Assembly (NCBI GenBank): GCA_964036665.1
Contig: OZ038526.1
Coordinates: 22,196,001 to 22,260,000, forward strand
Length of the DNA stretch: 64,000 bases
From: Gordius sp. MW1
Taxonomy: Eukaryota; Nematomorpha; Gordioida; Gordea; Gordiidae
Reading direction: 5' to 3'
Shown: positions 1 to 11,644 of the stretch, in pieces
How the letters are laid out: each line of letters opens with the position of its first letter
Numbering within the stretch: the stretch's first letter is position 1
Position numbers and translations under genes: made by a program
The notes under the pieces: generated by a model
The model's database searches: none
What the model saw: only the letters and a program-made list of their open reading frames with translations
Told to the model about the DNA's origin: nothing

Positions 1-1484
1 TTAAAGGAACTAGTTTTAAGGAACTAGTTCATGGACTAGTTCCTTTTTTAAAAAAAATGAACTAATAAGTTCCTTTTTAAAATGAGGAACTGGAACTAGT
101 TCCTTTTTTTCTAAATTTATCGCAAAAGGAACCACTTGCAAGTTCCTTTTAAGTTCCTTTTGCCAATTTCAATTTGCATTAAAATTTTTTAAATTAATTT
201 ATAATTTAAATATTAATTAGTATTTTATTCACGGTATTGTTTGTTACATAAATTTTTCGATTTATTTACAACTGATGTGACGAAATACATAAATACCAAA
301 GAAAAGTATAAAAAATATGCTCATTGGTAGTGCACAAATGCCAGCAGTTGTGGAACTTGCAAGGTAGATCAACTCATGCTGCTGAGTTGATTAAAAAACA
401 ACTTGGTTGTTATTTTATATGTCCTGTAATTACAAGATGGAATTCCTTATATAATTTTATGAGGCGTATAACTTCCATTATAAAGGTACAATTTGATGGG
501 TTACAAAGTGTATGTGACAAGCTGAATCTTCAAAAGTTCACATCACATGAATGTGATTTTATTGCAGAATATTGCGATGTAAAATTTTATTTTAATTTTA
601 ACATTAGCATTATTTTAAAATAGTTTTTAAAGGTCATGGAACCAATTGCAAAGGCAATTTTTGGAAGGGCAAAACTATATGTATTTGCATATTATACCTT
701 GACAATCACTCAAATATTGATGAAATTGAAGCTATGGGCTCTTTGAAATGGTGTAAGCCATTAAAAGATGCTGTTACTCAAGGCATTAATAACAGATTTA
801 ATATTATTTATAACGTCTAGTCTAGCTAATTAATAGATTTTTGGATCTTTTTAGCAAAGATCTGTCGGCGGCTATTCTCCATCCTGCCTTTAAAACAGAT
901 TGGAATTGGATTCACCAAAGAATGCGCTGCAAACATAAAAGCAAATATTTTAGAGGATATCAATTTGTTAGTTCCTAAATCTCACTGGACCTAGTTTATC
1001 AGGAATGGATTTTTTTGGATTAAAAAATGATGAAAAGAATGAATCAATTGAACGTTTTTTGCTTTCTAATAACCGAAATTTAAGTCTTTTAGACAGTTTT
1101 CCCCATTTAAAAAACTATTAATTAAATATAATACGCCATTACCATCAAGTGCCCAAAGATTATTTAGCTTGGGCAAAATTTTATTTGGAGACAAGCGAAC
1201 ATGTCTTTTAGATGACAACTTTGAAAATAATATTTTGTTAAAATCAAATAAACATTTATTACCTGATGATTTTTATAAATTGTAATATATAATGTATTGG
1301 TTTTATGAATTAATAAAAGATGTTTGTACATTTTAAAAAAAATTTAAAAAAGGAACTTCAAAAGGAACTGGAACTGGAAGTTCCTTTTTAAAATGAGGGA
1401 CCAGGAACTGGAACTAGTTCCATTTTAGGCAAAGGAACTGGAACTTGACCAGTTCCTTTTTAAAAGGAACTTTTAACAGCTCTA
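1..1484 (+). mobile_element. hAT DNA transposon relic, left end at the window edge
   Basis: Both ends carry dense copies of a GGAACTAGTTCC-like motif (1-160 and 1340-1470), the subterminal array of the element. The right end reads AACAGCTCTA and stops at 1484; its complement, TAGAGCTGTT, is a typical hAT terminal inverted repeat. The first bases of the window continue that same inverted repeat, so probably only about 8 nt of the element are missing. The interior holds decayed transposase. The 8 bp after the end (GTTATTAC, 1485-1492) also occur at the matching point of the second copy of the host repeat near 7,120, which supports this boundary. Confidence 0.8.
324..1285 (+). pseudogene. hAT transposase remnant
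   Basis: The open stretch 324-623 contains VITRWNSLYNFMRRI, matching the conserved TRWNS region of hAT transposases. After stops and frameshifts, 635-800 gives MEPIAKAIFGRAK, and about 1,130-1,285 gives the C-terminal dimerisation block (LPSSAQRLFSLGKILFGDKR followed by NNILLKSNKHLLPDDFYKL and a stop). The order matches a hAT transposase, but at least three breaks make it non-functional. The BED finger and the N-terminal catalytic part are not recognisable. Confidence 0.8.
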
Positions 1485-3320
1485 GTTATTACCAACTCGG
1501 CTTTGGCTTACTATATTAATAATATAATCTGTAGAAAATGTTAGACAAATAAAAGTTATACTTAATCAAACTATTCTTCTTTCATTTATTCACATATAGG
1601 ACAAACCTTAAACATGAATATATTTGAATCATCTGTAATAAAATTTTCATTCAATTATAACTTTTCTAAGAAGATCAATATATATTATAGACCTAATATA
1701 CAGACAAGAATATTTTTAAAGTCCGGTCGGACCATATTTAGATCTATCGTCTAAGTTTTTTTATGCCTACTACACTGCACTAAATCGACAAATTAGCCAA
1801 AACCCTATTTATAAGCCTTACTAGGTAAATTTAATGGAAAAATTTAGGTTTTGATAAATTAAATTATTTTGCAAATTTAAATATTTTGGTAGCAGGGGTT
1901 TGTCCCGAACCCGAACCCCTGAACCCGAACCGGGTAAAACCCGATGTTTTACAGAACCCGAACCCAATTTTAAAAATACCTTTAAAACCCGAGCCCGAAC
2001 CCGATAAATACAAAAAGGGGTCGGGTTCGGGTTTTTAATTCAAAAATATATTGTGAATGGAATTGAATATCTCAGTTTTCTCTATCATGAGAATGTAACG
2101 ATACGAAGAAAACCATATGATTTTAATTTCAATATTTTTATGTTTTCGGCATTTTTCATTCATTAATCAATACAAATCTCAAGAATAATTTGTTAATATT
2201 ATATATATAATTGATATATATTAGACTATAATTTTTATAATAACTGTAAAATACTTTAAATATATGTACTTTAACATTTAATATAAAGAAATATCAGATG
2301 TTTTTTATAATTTTAAATTTGTTTCTCACTTGTTTGTAAAATTTACTGAAGTCTAATTATTATACAATGTTTAAATAGGAATAGGACATATATTTTATTA
2401 TTCTCTTTTAGAGTCTAAAAATGGTGAAGGAAAATAACCCCATTAAACAATTAGCATGTGAATTTAATTAGGTGCTATTTAAAAATTAAGTTAACTATTC
2501 AATAATTTTTTGGAGGTAAAAATGTATTAGTATAATAAAATTTCTTGAACCCGAACCTGTACCCGAACCGGGTTTCAATGCAAACCCGAACACGAACCCG
2601 AACCCGATTTCAAAATTTATGCCAAACCCGAACACGAACCCGATTATATTTTGGTCGGGTTCAAACCCCTGGTATAGAGTTATGATGGTGTAAAATTTCT
2701 ATTATTTCATTCAAAAATTGTGACAAAAAAATATGATTCCATTATTCCAGATTATTCCAACTCGTAGTTTAAAACATCAATAGTAACATAAAATTTATAT
2801 ATTACTCCTGTATTTTTTATTTAAAAGACAAATTGGCAATATTTATTGAAACATTATATTAAAACTTACTATTTTAATGATTAAATACTTCTTATCTAAT
2901 ATTTTAAAAGATTTATTCCTAAAAACTATTATATTATGCATTTAATAATATGAACATTGCTTATATTATGATAGTTATAATAGTAACACCTATAAATTGT
3001 TTAATTTTAGAAACATTAATCTCCTTCTAACAGGGGGGTAAAATTGCTTAAGGGGTGATTTAAAATTTTAATAATACTAATAAACTAAAAAGTATTAATA
3101 TTACTTATATCTAACTTAAACAGGATTGCCCAAGTAAAAAGGGGTCACTTTAATTTTGTGTCAAAAAGTTTCGATTAAACAAGCATTATTTAAAAATACA
3201 TATATTCAGTATTTACGATGGGTTTCTAGTAAGCTTTTATAATATCTACGATTATGTATGTATCGAAAAAACCCATTAAAAGAAATTATTAAAATTTAGT
3301 GACCCAATTCACCCTGTATA
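1485..3320. repeat. Interspersed repeat, copy A (hAT-interrupted)
   Basis: From TTATTACCAACTCGGCTTTG to about 3,320 this stretch runs parallel to 7,118-8,062. Shared landmarks include a block ending in TTTTGCAAATTT, a block beginning TTATGATGGTG, and a late block containing TTTTGTGTCAAAAA. Copy A is longer because a hAT element sits at 1893-2671. No coding capacity was seen; its class is unknown. Confidence 0.7.
1893..2671. mobile_element. Non-autonomous hAT-like element with CCCGAA arrays
   Basis: The ends are inverted repeats: CAGGGGTTTG at 1893 and the complement of CAGGGGTTTGAACCCGACC ending at 2671. Arrays of AACCCG/CCCGAA fill about 150 bp inside each end, and the roughly 500 bp middle is AT-rich and non-coding. 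The flanks (TTTGGTAG, GTATAGAG) are only a poor 8-bp target duplication. The related repeat near 7,480 lacks the element and so shows the empty site. Confidence 0.75.
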
Positions 3321-3378
3321 TAACATTAATTCAATTATTTTCTATTAGATTTAAACTTTTTTTTCTATATTAAGCCAA

Positions 3379-3600
3379 TGTAGTGAAACAAATTCACCTG
3401 TAGTGAAACAAATTTATTTACCTTGAAAGAGATTTGCTTGTTATAGGTACAAGGTGAAAAGAGAAAGAATGCCCGAAGAGATTTAACGTTAATTTGAATG
3501 TTTATCGTTATCTATTGATATATAAACTCGCGATTTATAGATTCGTTACCTTTGTTATAATTTCCCCTTAATAAAAGATATTCCAATCCCTTTTACTAAA
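3379..3600. repeat. LTR (left) of TRIM-like element
   Basis: 222 bp, about 85% similar by eye to the right LTR. It contains TATATAAACTCGC near 3,520 (promoter-like) and AATAAAAGA near 3,571 (polyadenylation-like). Confidence 0.75.
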
Positions 3601-3981
3601 ACTAGTGACCCCGAATTTGGGGGGAGCCCTTCTTTTTTATTCCTCCCCTCCCCCCAACACTCCTGTAGTATCGGCAGGTTATCTCCTTGGATAGATTAGG
3701 CACTACTTTCATCACAATGACACTGGCCATGTAATGATCATGACACAACAAGCAACCCCTTCAACCTCTCAACTCAACTAACTCGATCTACACATTTACC
3801 AATGCTGTGAGGGAATAAAGTCGCCTACATATTGTTAAAAGGATGAAAACCTAGACGCCTTACTATTCTGACAATTTTGGCAAGACAATGCATCTCTACA
3901 CCATCACTTAAAAAACCAATCACTAAACAAAATTTTCATCCTACACATTATTATCTTTTTCTTATTTAGAAAGGGAGTATC

Positions 3982-4200
3982 TGTAGTGAAACAAATTCAT
4001 CTGTAATGAAACAAATTAATTTACCTTGAAAGAGATTTGGTTGTGAAACGCACAAGGGGAAAAGAGAAAGAATACACGAACAGATTTAACATTAATTTGA
4101 ATTATCTTTATCTATTGATATATAAACACGCAATTTATAGATTCGTTACCATTGTTATAATTTCCCTTTAATAAAAGACATTCCAATCCCTTTTACTAAA
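3982..4200. repeat. LTR (right) of TRIM-like element
   Basis: 219 bp, preceded by a purine-rich tract and followed by the CCAA target duplication. The same TATA-like and AATAAA-like signals are present as in the left LTR. Confidence 0.75.
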
Positions 4201-4204
4201 CCAA

Positions 4205-4880
4205 GATCTATTGAAATAACTTGCCTAAGTATTTTGTATTATAGAAATCTTTTTAAACTTAGTGATATTTATGAATGATAACAAATTTGCTATATATATT
4301 TATAATATAATCTACTATCGCTATGACAAATGATAGATTAGAAAACTTTATAAACAGTTTTTATCCTAAAAAGGTATATTGGATGAACTATTAAGTTCAT
4401 GTAAAGTAGTGTTTTTTATTTTATTAAATTATAGTTTAATTCATAAGTATTCATCGTTAAAATAATATTTTTTCAAAGTTGTATAAAATAACTAATTATG
4501 AATGGGACAAAAATTATAACAGCTTATTATAATTTAATTACCTCAAAAGAAACTAATCTATTAAGCTTGATAGAATTTTATATTTCAATTTATTATCTTT
4601 TGTCCATATATTTTACTCTTTAAGCAAATATAATCTCCATAAATATTAGATTTCATCTAACAATAAAATATTTTTGAGAATTATTAGTATATAATTCGTG
4701 ATCATAAAAAGAAATTAGTGTTTTTCTGATCAAGAAAAAGAGAATTTTCATTTATTTCTATGTTAGAATTAAGACAAATAAAATATCACTAGCTTTGCTT
4801 AATTTAGTATCTCATAAACATGATGCCTCCATTAAAATATTTAGCTAAAAATATTTAGGGTTCGTTTGTTTAGGGCCTAA
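4205..4880. other. AT-rich sequence without recognised features
   Basis: No coding, RNA or clear repeat structure was seen in this stretch. Confidence 0.5.
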
Positions 4881-4889
4881 CAAATGTAT

Positions 4890-5643
4890 ACAATATTTCG
4901 GGCCGACACGGTGAAGCAAAGTGGATGTGTGTTAAAAGGTATAAAAAATTATTTTAAAGAAGGTATAGTGAATAGCTTCATGACAAAAATAGGTATTCAA
5001 TCTATGGCGGACATAAAGAAAATCGGCTAAGGTGGTATGGGCATATACTAAGAAAGGGACACGAATGACGTAAGTCTCGAAAAGTACTGGACATGGAGGT
5101 ACCGGGCAAGAGAGGAAGAGGACGACCTCGTGTCACGTGGAAAGGGCAAGTCGCTAAAGTAATGAAAACAAAAGAGATTAGTCAAGATATGGCACTCACC
5201 CGGTCAAGATGGAAGAAACCGTTTCAATTCAAAAGGTAAAGTTTCAAAATATAAACTTCACCAATTGCCACCAAACCTTCACCATTTCAAATTTGTCCGT
5301 TTTAATGCGCATGCGTATGCATTTAACAGACCAATCAGATAGCTGCGCATTTTAATAATGCGCATGCATTTAACAATTATTGCTGCACTCTAAAACTTTA
5401 AGGGACAGGGTTAAGGTTCAGGGTAGTGTTTTAGGTCAGCGTTTTAGGTTAGGGTTAGGGTAGGATTAGATGCACATCAAATTCCCTCCCCATTTGAGAT
5501 TTAATTTTCGACATTTTGGACTGTGGCATTTTGAACCCAATTCGTTTATCTTTTGCAACTTTATCATATGTACCGGAATCGGAAGAAACTAATCAAAACA
5601 AACCCCACCACTGTGGGACCAAATAACAAGAAGAAGAAGAAGA
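4890..5643 (+). mobile_element. RTE-type LINE 3' end, interrupted
   Basis: With frame changes the strand reads LRWYGHILRKG, then VLDMEVPGKRGRGRPRVTWK, then ISQDMALTRSRWKK. This is the characteristic C-terminal tail of RTE-clade LINE polymerases. After a 361-bp insertion the reading resumes with LIKTNPTTVGPNN and finishes in a (GAA)n tail at about 5,629-5,643, as RTE elements do. The upstream reverse transcriptase is missing, so the copy is 5'-truncated and dead. Confidence 0.75.
5220..5580. mobile_element. TIR element inserted in RTE LINE, 9-bp target duplication
   Basis: GGAAGAAAC occurs exactly on both sides (5211-5219 and 5581-5589), and deleting the insert restores the LINE reading. The ends share an inverted block, TAAAGTTTCAAAATATAAAC against TAAAGTTGCAAAAGATAAAC. 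A 9-bp duplication suggests a MULE-type element. The interior contains TTAGGGTTAGGG-like and GCGCATGCGTATGC runs and no gene. Confidence 0.7.
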
Positions 5644-5644
5644 T

Positions 5645-6795
5645 AGTGAAAAGCTTATGTTAACTACGAGAATGATCGGACTTGATTACAACTGATAGTC
5701 GTGATAAAAGTTAAAAAGGATATCTCGTGGAAATATGAATATTGCAAATGGTAAAGATTTTCTTTTCGATATCTATATAAATATGGTGGAACTCTTTTAA
5801 GAGTTCTTAAGCTATAATGTATATTACATATTAATAGTTTTGGGGTACTGTTCTAACAAAACTCTTTCATACTTTCCATATAAACGTAGTACATTTGCTA
5901 GGCAATTCAAAGGATAGGGGGCGGGGATCTTTTACACAAGCATAAGTAATTAAAAAGTATAAGTTGGTCAGGTCAGGACAACCAAATGTAAGCCCCTGAG
6001 TTGTATATCAATTACTAAATTTTTGTGAAATTTTACAACGATGCTAGACAATGTTAAGAAAACAAAATACCATCTAAAAAGAGTGTATTTTAGAGTTAAG
6101 TGAGTGGAGATTATTTGTTAGATGTGTTATTGTTTTATTCTGTCTAATAATAATTAAATAAAAAATAAAAAAACAAATCTATAATAAGATGTACAAAAAG
6201 GGGAAAGCTTATTTAACAAAGATAAAGATGTGAAATATTTTGGTTTTTTAAAAAGTATACATTTCGTTTTAAATAAATGAATTTTAGGTAATCATAAAAA
6301 TGGATATTCATATAATAATAATAATCATGTTGACTTAATATATACGAATAAAAAATAAAGTTTAAATTATTTTTTAAAAAAAGGGGAAACGAATTACTTT
6401 GGTATTAAAAGACAGATTATGGGCATAGACTGTTGTAAATTATAATTTAATAGCAATAAGGAAATGTTTTCCAAATATTTGTTATAATATTTAGTTTTTT
6501 TCATTTATTTCATTTAGCCTTATAAAAAATATGTATTTTTTAACGAATAATCTACTTATGTTCATAATTAAAGAAAATTTTTTAGGATTCTTTGTATTTA
6601 TTTGATTTAAAAAATTCTTCTTGAAACAATTCTAATATCCCTATGCTGTTAGAAAATATGCCTTTGAAAAGATATGAACTAAATATCTTTAAATCTATGA
6701 TAAAAAGTATAAAGAAAAATAAGACATGCAAAATAGTACGCTATTTTTGTTTTATAATACTCAAAGAAGAATCTAAAGGATTTTGTAACGTGTTT
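5645..6795. other. AT-rich intergenic sequence
   Basis: No gene or clear element was recognised. Open frames here are short and look like chance. Confidence 0.5.
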
Positions 6796-6925
6796 TCAGC
6801 GGGCCTTATTTATATCTATGCCCGGCCCGAGCCAGCTAGGTTTCATTAGGCCCGTCCCCCATTAGGTTAATTTTTCTTGGCCTTCGGGCTGAGTTTTTAA
6901 GCCGGCTGTTCCGGTCAGGCAAATA
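6796..6925. mobile_element. Fragment of GGCCCG-type hAT subterminal array
   Basis: A GC-rich island with GCGGGCC, GCCCGGCCCGAGCC and AGGCCCG resembles the ends of the complete element at 55,381-56,189. A second short island of the same kind lies at about 8,165-8,200. No terminal repeats or target duplication could be defined. Confidence 0.5.
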
Positions 6926-7117
6926 CCCGCAATAAAATTTGTTTTATAATGAAATGCACATAGTTAAAAATATTGAACCTTTATAAATATATTAATAGGA
7001 AATAGGATGAAGGAGTAAATAGAATAAGAAAAAGGATAATTATAAAGAATCTTTATTAAATAATAGGGCCAAGGTAGGGATTTATGTAGACAAAAGAATA
7101 GTTAAAATAATAAAAAC

Positions 7118-8062
7118 ATCTGGTTATTACCAACTCGGCTTTGGCTTACAATATCAATAATATAGTCTGTAGAAAATGTTAGGCAAATAAAAGTTATACT
7201 AAATTAAACTATTCTTCTTTCTCGTATTCACATATACGATTCAACATGAATATATTTAAATCATCTGTGATAAAATTTTCATTTATATATAACTTTTTTA
7301 GAAAGATCAACATATTTTAGAGCTATATTTTTAATTTCCGTTCGAACCTTAATTAGATCTATCGTCTACACTGCATTAAGTCTACAAATTTGCCAAAAAC
7401 CTGTTTAAATGATAAGCCTTACAAGGTAACTTTAATGGAAAAATTTAGGTTTTAATAAATTAAATTATTTTGCAAATTTGAAGTTTTTTTCTATTAGAAT
7501 TATGATGGTGTTTAATTTGTATTACATTCAAAAATTGTAACGAAAATCATGTATTTTCTCCGAACTTATCCCAATTTCTTAGTTTAAAAACAATAATCAA
7601 AAGTAGCACAAAATTTTAACTTACTACGTATTTTTTATAAAGATAAATAGCAATATTTATTGAAACATTATGTTAAAACTTATTAATTTAATGAATAAAT
7701 TGTTTTTACTTAGCATTTTCAAAAGGCTTATTGTTAAAAAATGACTATATTGAACATTAACAATTTGAGACTCGCTTAAAATATGATAGCTATTATCTAT
7801 TAGTTACAAAGTTTAGAAATATGAACGTAGGCAAAATTTCAAAAGGGGAGGTTAAAGTTTTTGATAAATAATACTATTAAACAAATTTTACAACAGGGAT
7901 ACCCAAGCGGAGGGGTTCGTTTTAATTTCGTGTCAAAAAAGGACAATAAACAAATTATATACATCAACTACCATGATTTTCAATAAAAAAAATGCGCTAA
8001 TAATATCTTCAGTTATGTTTGCATTTTAAAAAAGCATTAAAATTTTGTGATCTAATTCCACT
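7118..8062. repeat. Interspersed repeat, copy B
   Basis: Diverged partner of 1485-3320, without the hAT insertion. The empty-site junction lies near 7,480, where a T-run and CTATTAGAATTATGATGG replace the element. No coding sequence was seen. Confidence 0.65.
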
Positions 8063-8069
8063 TGTGGTG

Positions 8070-8975
8070 TTCCAGATTTATCTGAATATGCCCACCAGGG
8101 ACTTTTAAACTTACGATATGCAGGAGTCTTTTAGACATAATTGGCCCACCAGTATGACAAATTTAAAAACCCGGGCCCGGCCAGGTTCCGTTAAAATTAA
8201 CTTATAGGCTCCAGCTTGGAGCCTTCAAAAAAAATTCGTTATTAGATTTGCTGACTTTTAACTGCAAATTTTTTTGTCAATTTCAAAACAATCATTCATT
8301 TATATGTAAAAAATGTTCAATAGCAATCACCAGTCCCACACGGGTTTTTGAAGGGCCATTTAACTTTCACTAGTAGCACTTGTAGCTGTTTATAATATTT
8401 ATGTATTAATTGATATGCAATTTATAAGAGTTTTATGATTTTTGTAGAGACAATAACTCCGATCACAAAATTTAGATTTTTTATTCAAATAAATGGAGGT
8501 ATTATTTAGATCTTAGTTTTCGCAGTTTGTTATCTATAATGAAGATATTAATGTAATTGTGATTAGCTATAGACTAAATAGACTGACTACACATCAACAT
8601 TAAAGTTTGGACCGTTTTTCGTCATTTTGAAATGTGCACAAATAAGGGAAGGAAATATATATGTTAGTAAGTGTGGTTAATTAAAATGATTTTAAATTTT
8701 AAAACGTATTAAAATCTATTAAACTAGTTAAACATGATGTTATGCATTTTATTAAAGAATCATTTAGTAACATTCTCTTTTATTTATTAACTAATAAGGA
8801 AGGTGAATTCATTTTTTCTGTTATTACAATGGGCTACTCTGCAAAAAAAACGTGGGAGATAGTTATATTCAAAATGGCGGAGTTAGCCTATGTAATCTAT
8901 TTTTCGCTTTAAATTTCCTATTGATAAAAACTTAAACAGTCGGAGCCTATATTAAAATTAGAATCTAGGCCAACC
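8070..8975. other. AT-rich sequence with a possible hAT C-terminal scrap
   Basis: On the minus strand near 8,350-8,390 a short reading TATSATSES resembles the hAT C-terminal block seen intact-order at 55,600-55,770. Otherwise nothing coding was seen. AAAATGGCGG at about 8,873 recurs near 24,780. Confidence 0.3.
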
Positions 8976-8986
8976 GTGATAAGTTA

Positions 8987-11246
8987 CAGTGACGTAGCTG
9001 GCATTTTTCCCTTTGGGGGGGGCCGAACTTAAATTTTAAAACAGTGAGGAGGGGGCAATAGCGCTTGAAAAATAATCCATATTTGTTTGTCAGGTATTAG
9101 CCTTCTTTAAACTGATAGGAAAGAGATTTCCCGAAGGAAAATACTCAGCAAGTTTTTCCCAATTATAAGGCATTTTTCGACACCTGGCCTCTGGCCCTCA
9201 ATAAAGATGAAGAGTAGTCTCGCTTTTTATTTATTCATTGATCGTATTTTATATTTTTCATATATATAGATTTTACCTAATAAAGATTTTTAATAAAAAA
9301 AAATAATATTGTGAAAAAAAAATAATCAGCTATTCCTTTGTGCAATTTCTATTTCAAAATTCACTTAAATTCGTACCATTTTAAGTCCATGAGTAATATG
9401 TTCCCAAATTTTAGCCTTTTCCACTTTCGTTTATCTACGTATTACACATTAGCGAAATTAGAGACATGCAAAGGACTTCTATAGATCAATCAACCAGCAC
9501 GTTAATAATTAAAAAACCTGGGACGTGTTTGGGCACATCTAAATAATAAATTGCCGCGGCTCGTTAGTTGTTTTACAAAATAAGGACCGTATACAAAAAC
9601 TTATTTTGTATCTTTCGATATTCGATTGTAAATTTTAATTGAATAAACAATATGTATATGTCGCAAAAGTTACTAATATTCACGTAAAAATTATACTTAT
9701 CAAAATATTAAATTAGCCTCCACTAAAGTTTAATGATATTTAAAGAAGTCTCTAGTTAACACTTAACAAGGCGCGTTGATATATTGATGAATTAATGATG
9801 ATAAAAATATAATTTTGTTTACATTGTTAATTTATTACTACTTATAATTGTAAATAATATTGTTGTAGATGTTGTATATATTATGTCTGCAATAATTTTA
9901 TTAATTTGTTTATTTTAAGCATTCACACAACAGCGAATAACGCCTACGCAGATGAGCCTACGCAAACGAGCTAGAGGAGACTGAGCCTGCTATAAATTGG
10001 GGTTATACTAACGGAGCATATATCGCATATATATTGCATAGATATCACATACATATCACATATATCGTCATACGTCCAAAACCCCTATTATTGATTGTCC
10101 GTTCCTCCCGGTATTTGGTCTACATTCGTATCCAAATTATTATCCTACCTGTTTATTTACATATTATATTGCAAACATTCTTTTATTGGCAATACGTTAT
10201 TTACTCTGCTGGTCAATAAACTGGTTGTTAATTTCCAAAATACAAAGGTGGTAGCAAAATACGAAAAAATAAAACATCATAAAAACACATCTTTGTTTAT
10301 ATTTTATAATACACAAAAAATTTATGTACGGCCCGAGTGCTTGGTTTGATTACATATTATATGGCAAACATTCGTTTATTGGCAATACGTTATTTACTCT
10401 GCTGGTCAATAAACTGGTTGTTAATTTCCAAAATACAAAGGTGGTAGCAAAATACAAAAAAAATAAAACATCATGAAAACACACCTTTGTTTATATTTTA
10501 TGATACACAAAAAAATTTATGTACGGCCCGAGTGCTTGGTTATATTACGGCTTGTCCCCAGCTAGTTGTTTCAGTTAAATCAAAAGCTTGCGTGTAATTT
10601 CGCTTTCTCAAAGCAAAATTACGCACAATAAAATATATTTTATTATTGTATCTAAAATAATATAATTAAATAACAACTAATATGTAACTAAAAAGCTTAA
10701 TAAAAGTTAATTGCCTATAGTGGGTTTTTACAAATCAATTAAAACCTAAAATAAAACAGGTAAACTGACAAGAAAAATGTTAATTTTGTAAACTGATAAC
10801 AATGTTTGGTTATGCCCCAATCTCCCATAATATACCATATATTTGATTTAAGCTGTTGCTTGGAGCTTTTAAAAATAAGTTAAGCTTTATTGTCCGCCTT
10901 ATTATGACTTGTTATAAATAACAAAACAAAAATTTAATATAAATAAATAACTATATAATTTTTTGTTAAAATGGTATAAAAAAATTACATTCACGACTAA
11001 AAAACTATAAAAACGCCTTATAACTAAACGGATGGCATTGATCCGTGTATGAAAATCGTGTTGGATTTAACGATTTCCATTGTGATTTTTTTAGCTTTAT
11101 TAAAACATATACTCATTTGAAACAAATTAATAAATTAATATTCATTAAACTACGATATATTAATTATTTTTTGGGGGGCCAAAGAAGCCAGCAATTTTTT
11201 CTTTGGGGGGCCTTGGCTCCCTTGGCATCCCCTAGCTACGCCATTG
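8987..11246. mobile_element. Large hAT-like element, non-autonomous
   Basis: It begins CAGTGACGTAGCTGGCA and ends with the complement of CAATGGCGTAGCTAGG, the common CAGTGGCGTA-type end of many animal hAT elements, followed inward by G-runs. Flanks are ATAAGTTA (8979-8986) and TTAAGTTA (11247-11254), an 8-bp target duplication with one mismatch. No transposase was recognised in 2.26 kb. The interior has a TATAAATTGGGG promoter-like box near 9,991 and a tandem duplication at 10,150-10,540. Confidence 0.65.
10150..10540. repeat. Tandem duplication, about 193-bp unit
   Basis: Two consecutive near-identical copies share a GCAAACATTC start, a CTGCTGGTCAATAAACTGG core and a TTTATGTACGGCCCGAGTGC end. 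Short open frames across it are not conserved between the copies, so it is not a gene. Confidence 0.7.
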
Positions 11247-11310
11247 TTAAGTTAGTCGTGAAAAAATACGTTTGGTATCCAAAATTAGGGCAGCCTAACA
11301 TCAAATATTA

Positions 11311-11495
11311 GGTGGCCCGTCAACTCGCCGAAAACAATCTCGCCGAATTTAATGTCCCCAAGCTAAAAAAGGTCCTCAAATTTGTGATTGGTTGAATGGG
11401 GGACTATTTTAAGCTGGGGGACATTAAACAACCAATCAGAAAATGTCCCTTGGTGAGTTTCGGCGAGATGTTTTCGGCGAGTTGATAGGGCACCC
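11311..11495. mobile_element. Palindromic MITE with 8-bp target duplication
   Basis: AAATATTA flanks both sides (11303-11310, 11496-11503). The ends are inverted: GTCAACTCGCCGAAAACA on the left matches ATCAACTCGCCGAAAACA on the complement of the right. An inner inverted pair (GTCCCC..AAGCT and AGCT..GGGGAC, plus TGATTGGTTG/CAACCAATCA) extends the hairpin. Confidence 0.8.
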
Positions 11496-11644
11496 AAATA
11501 TTATGATCATCAGCTGGGCTATATGCCTACATGCTCAATTGCTAATTACTCATCAGTTATACTCACCTATTCTTACCAGAACTCACCTATTCACATCAGA
11601 ACGCAGCTGATATTACCGTTTGTTTTTAATTTTTAAAGTGTAAA

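Larger units (their letters stand above)
3379..4200. mobile_element. TRIM-like miniature LTR retrotransposon
   Basis: Two direct repeats of 222 and 219 bp (3379-3600 and 3982-4200) begin TGTAGTGAAACAAATTCA and end TTTTACTAAA. They surround only 381 bp. A 4-bp target duplication CCAA flanks the unit (3375-3378, 4201-4204). Just inside the left LTR, TAGTGACCCCGAATTTGGGG resembles a primer-binding site, and AGAAAGGGAGTATC precedes the right LTR as a polypurine tract. Each LTR contains a TATATAAAC box and AATAAAAGA. No pol gene is present, so it would depend on proteins made elsewhere. Confidence 0.8.

Noticed and set aside
1880..2680. CRISPR-like short repeats
   Set aside because: Repeats are 6-bp motifs without unique spacers, lie inside terminal inverted repeats, and the genome is eukaryotic.
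5400..5465. TTAGGG-like runs as a telomere or telomeric insertion
   Set aside because: Only about three imperfect units, enclosed within a TIR element with its own target duplication.
10034..10349. Overlapping small frames near 10.1 kb
   Set aside because: They lie over a tandem duplication inside a transposon, and the frame is not kept in the second copy.
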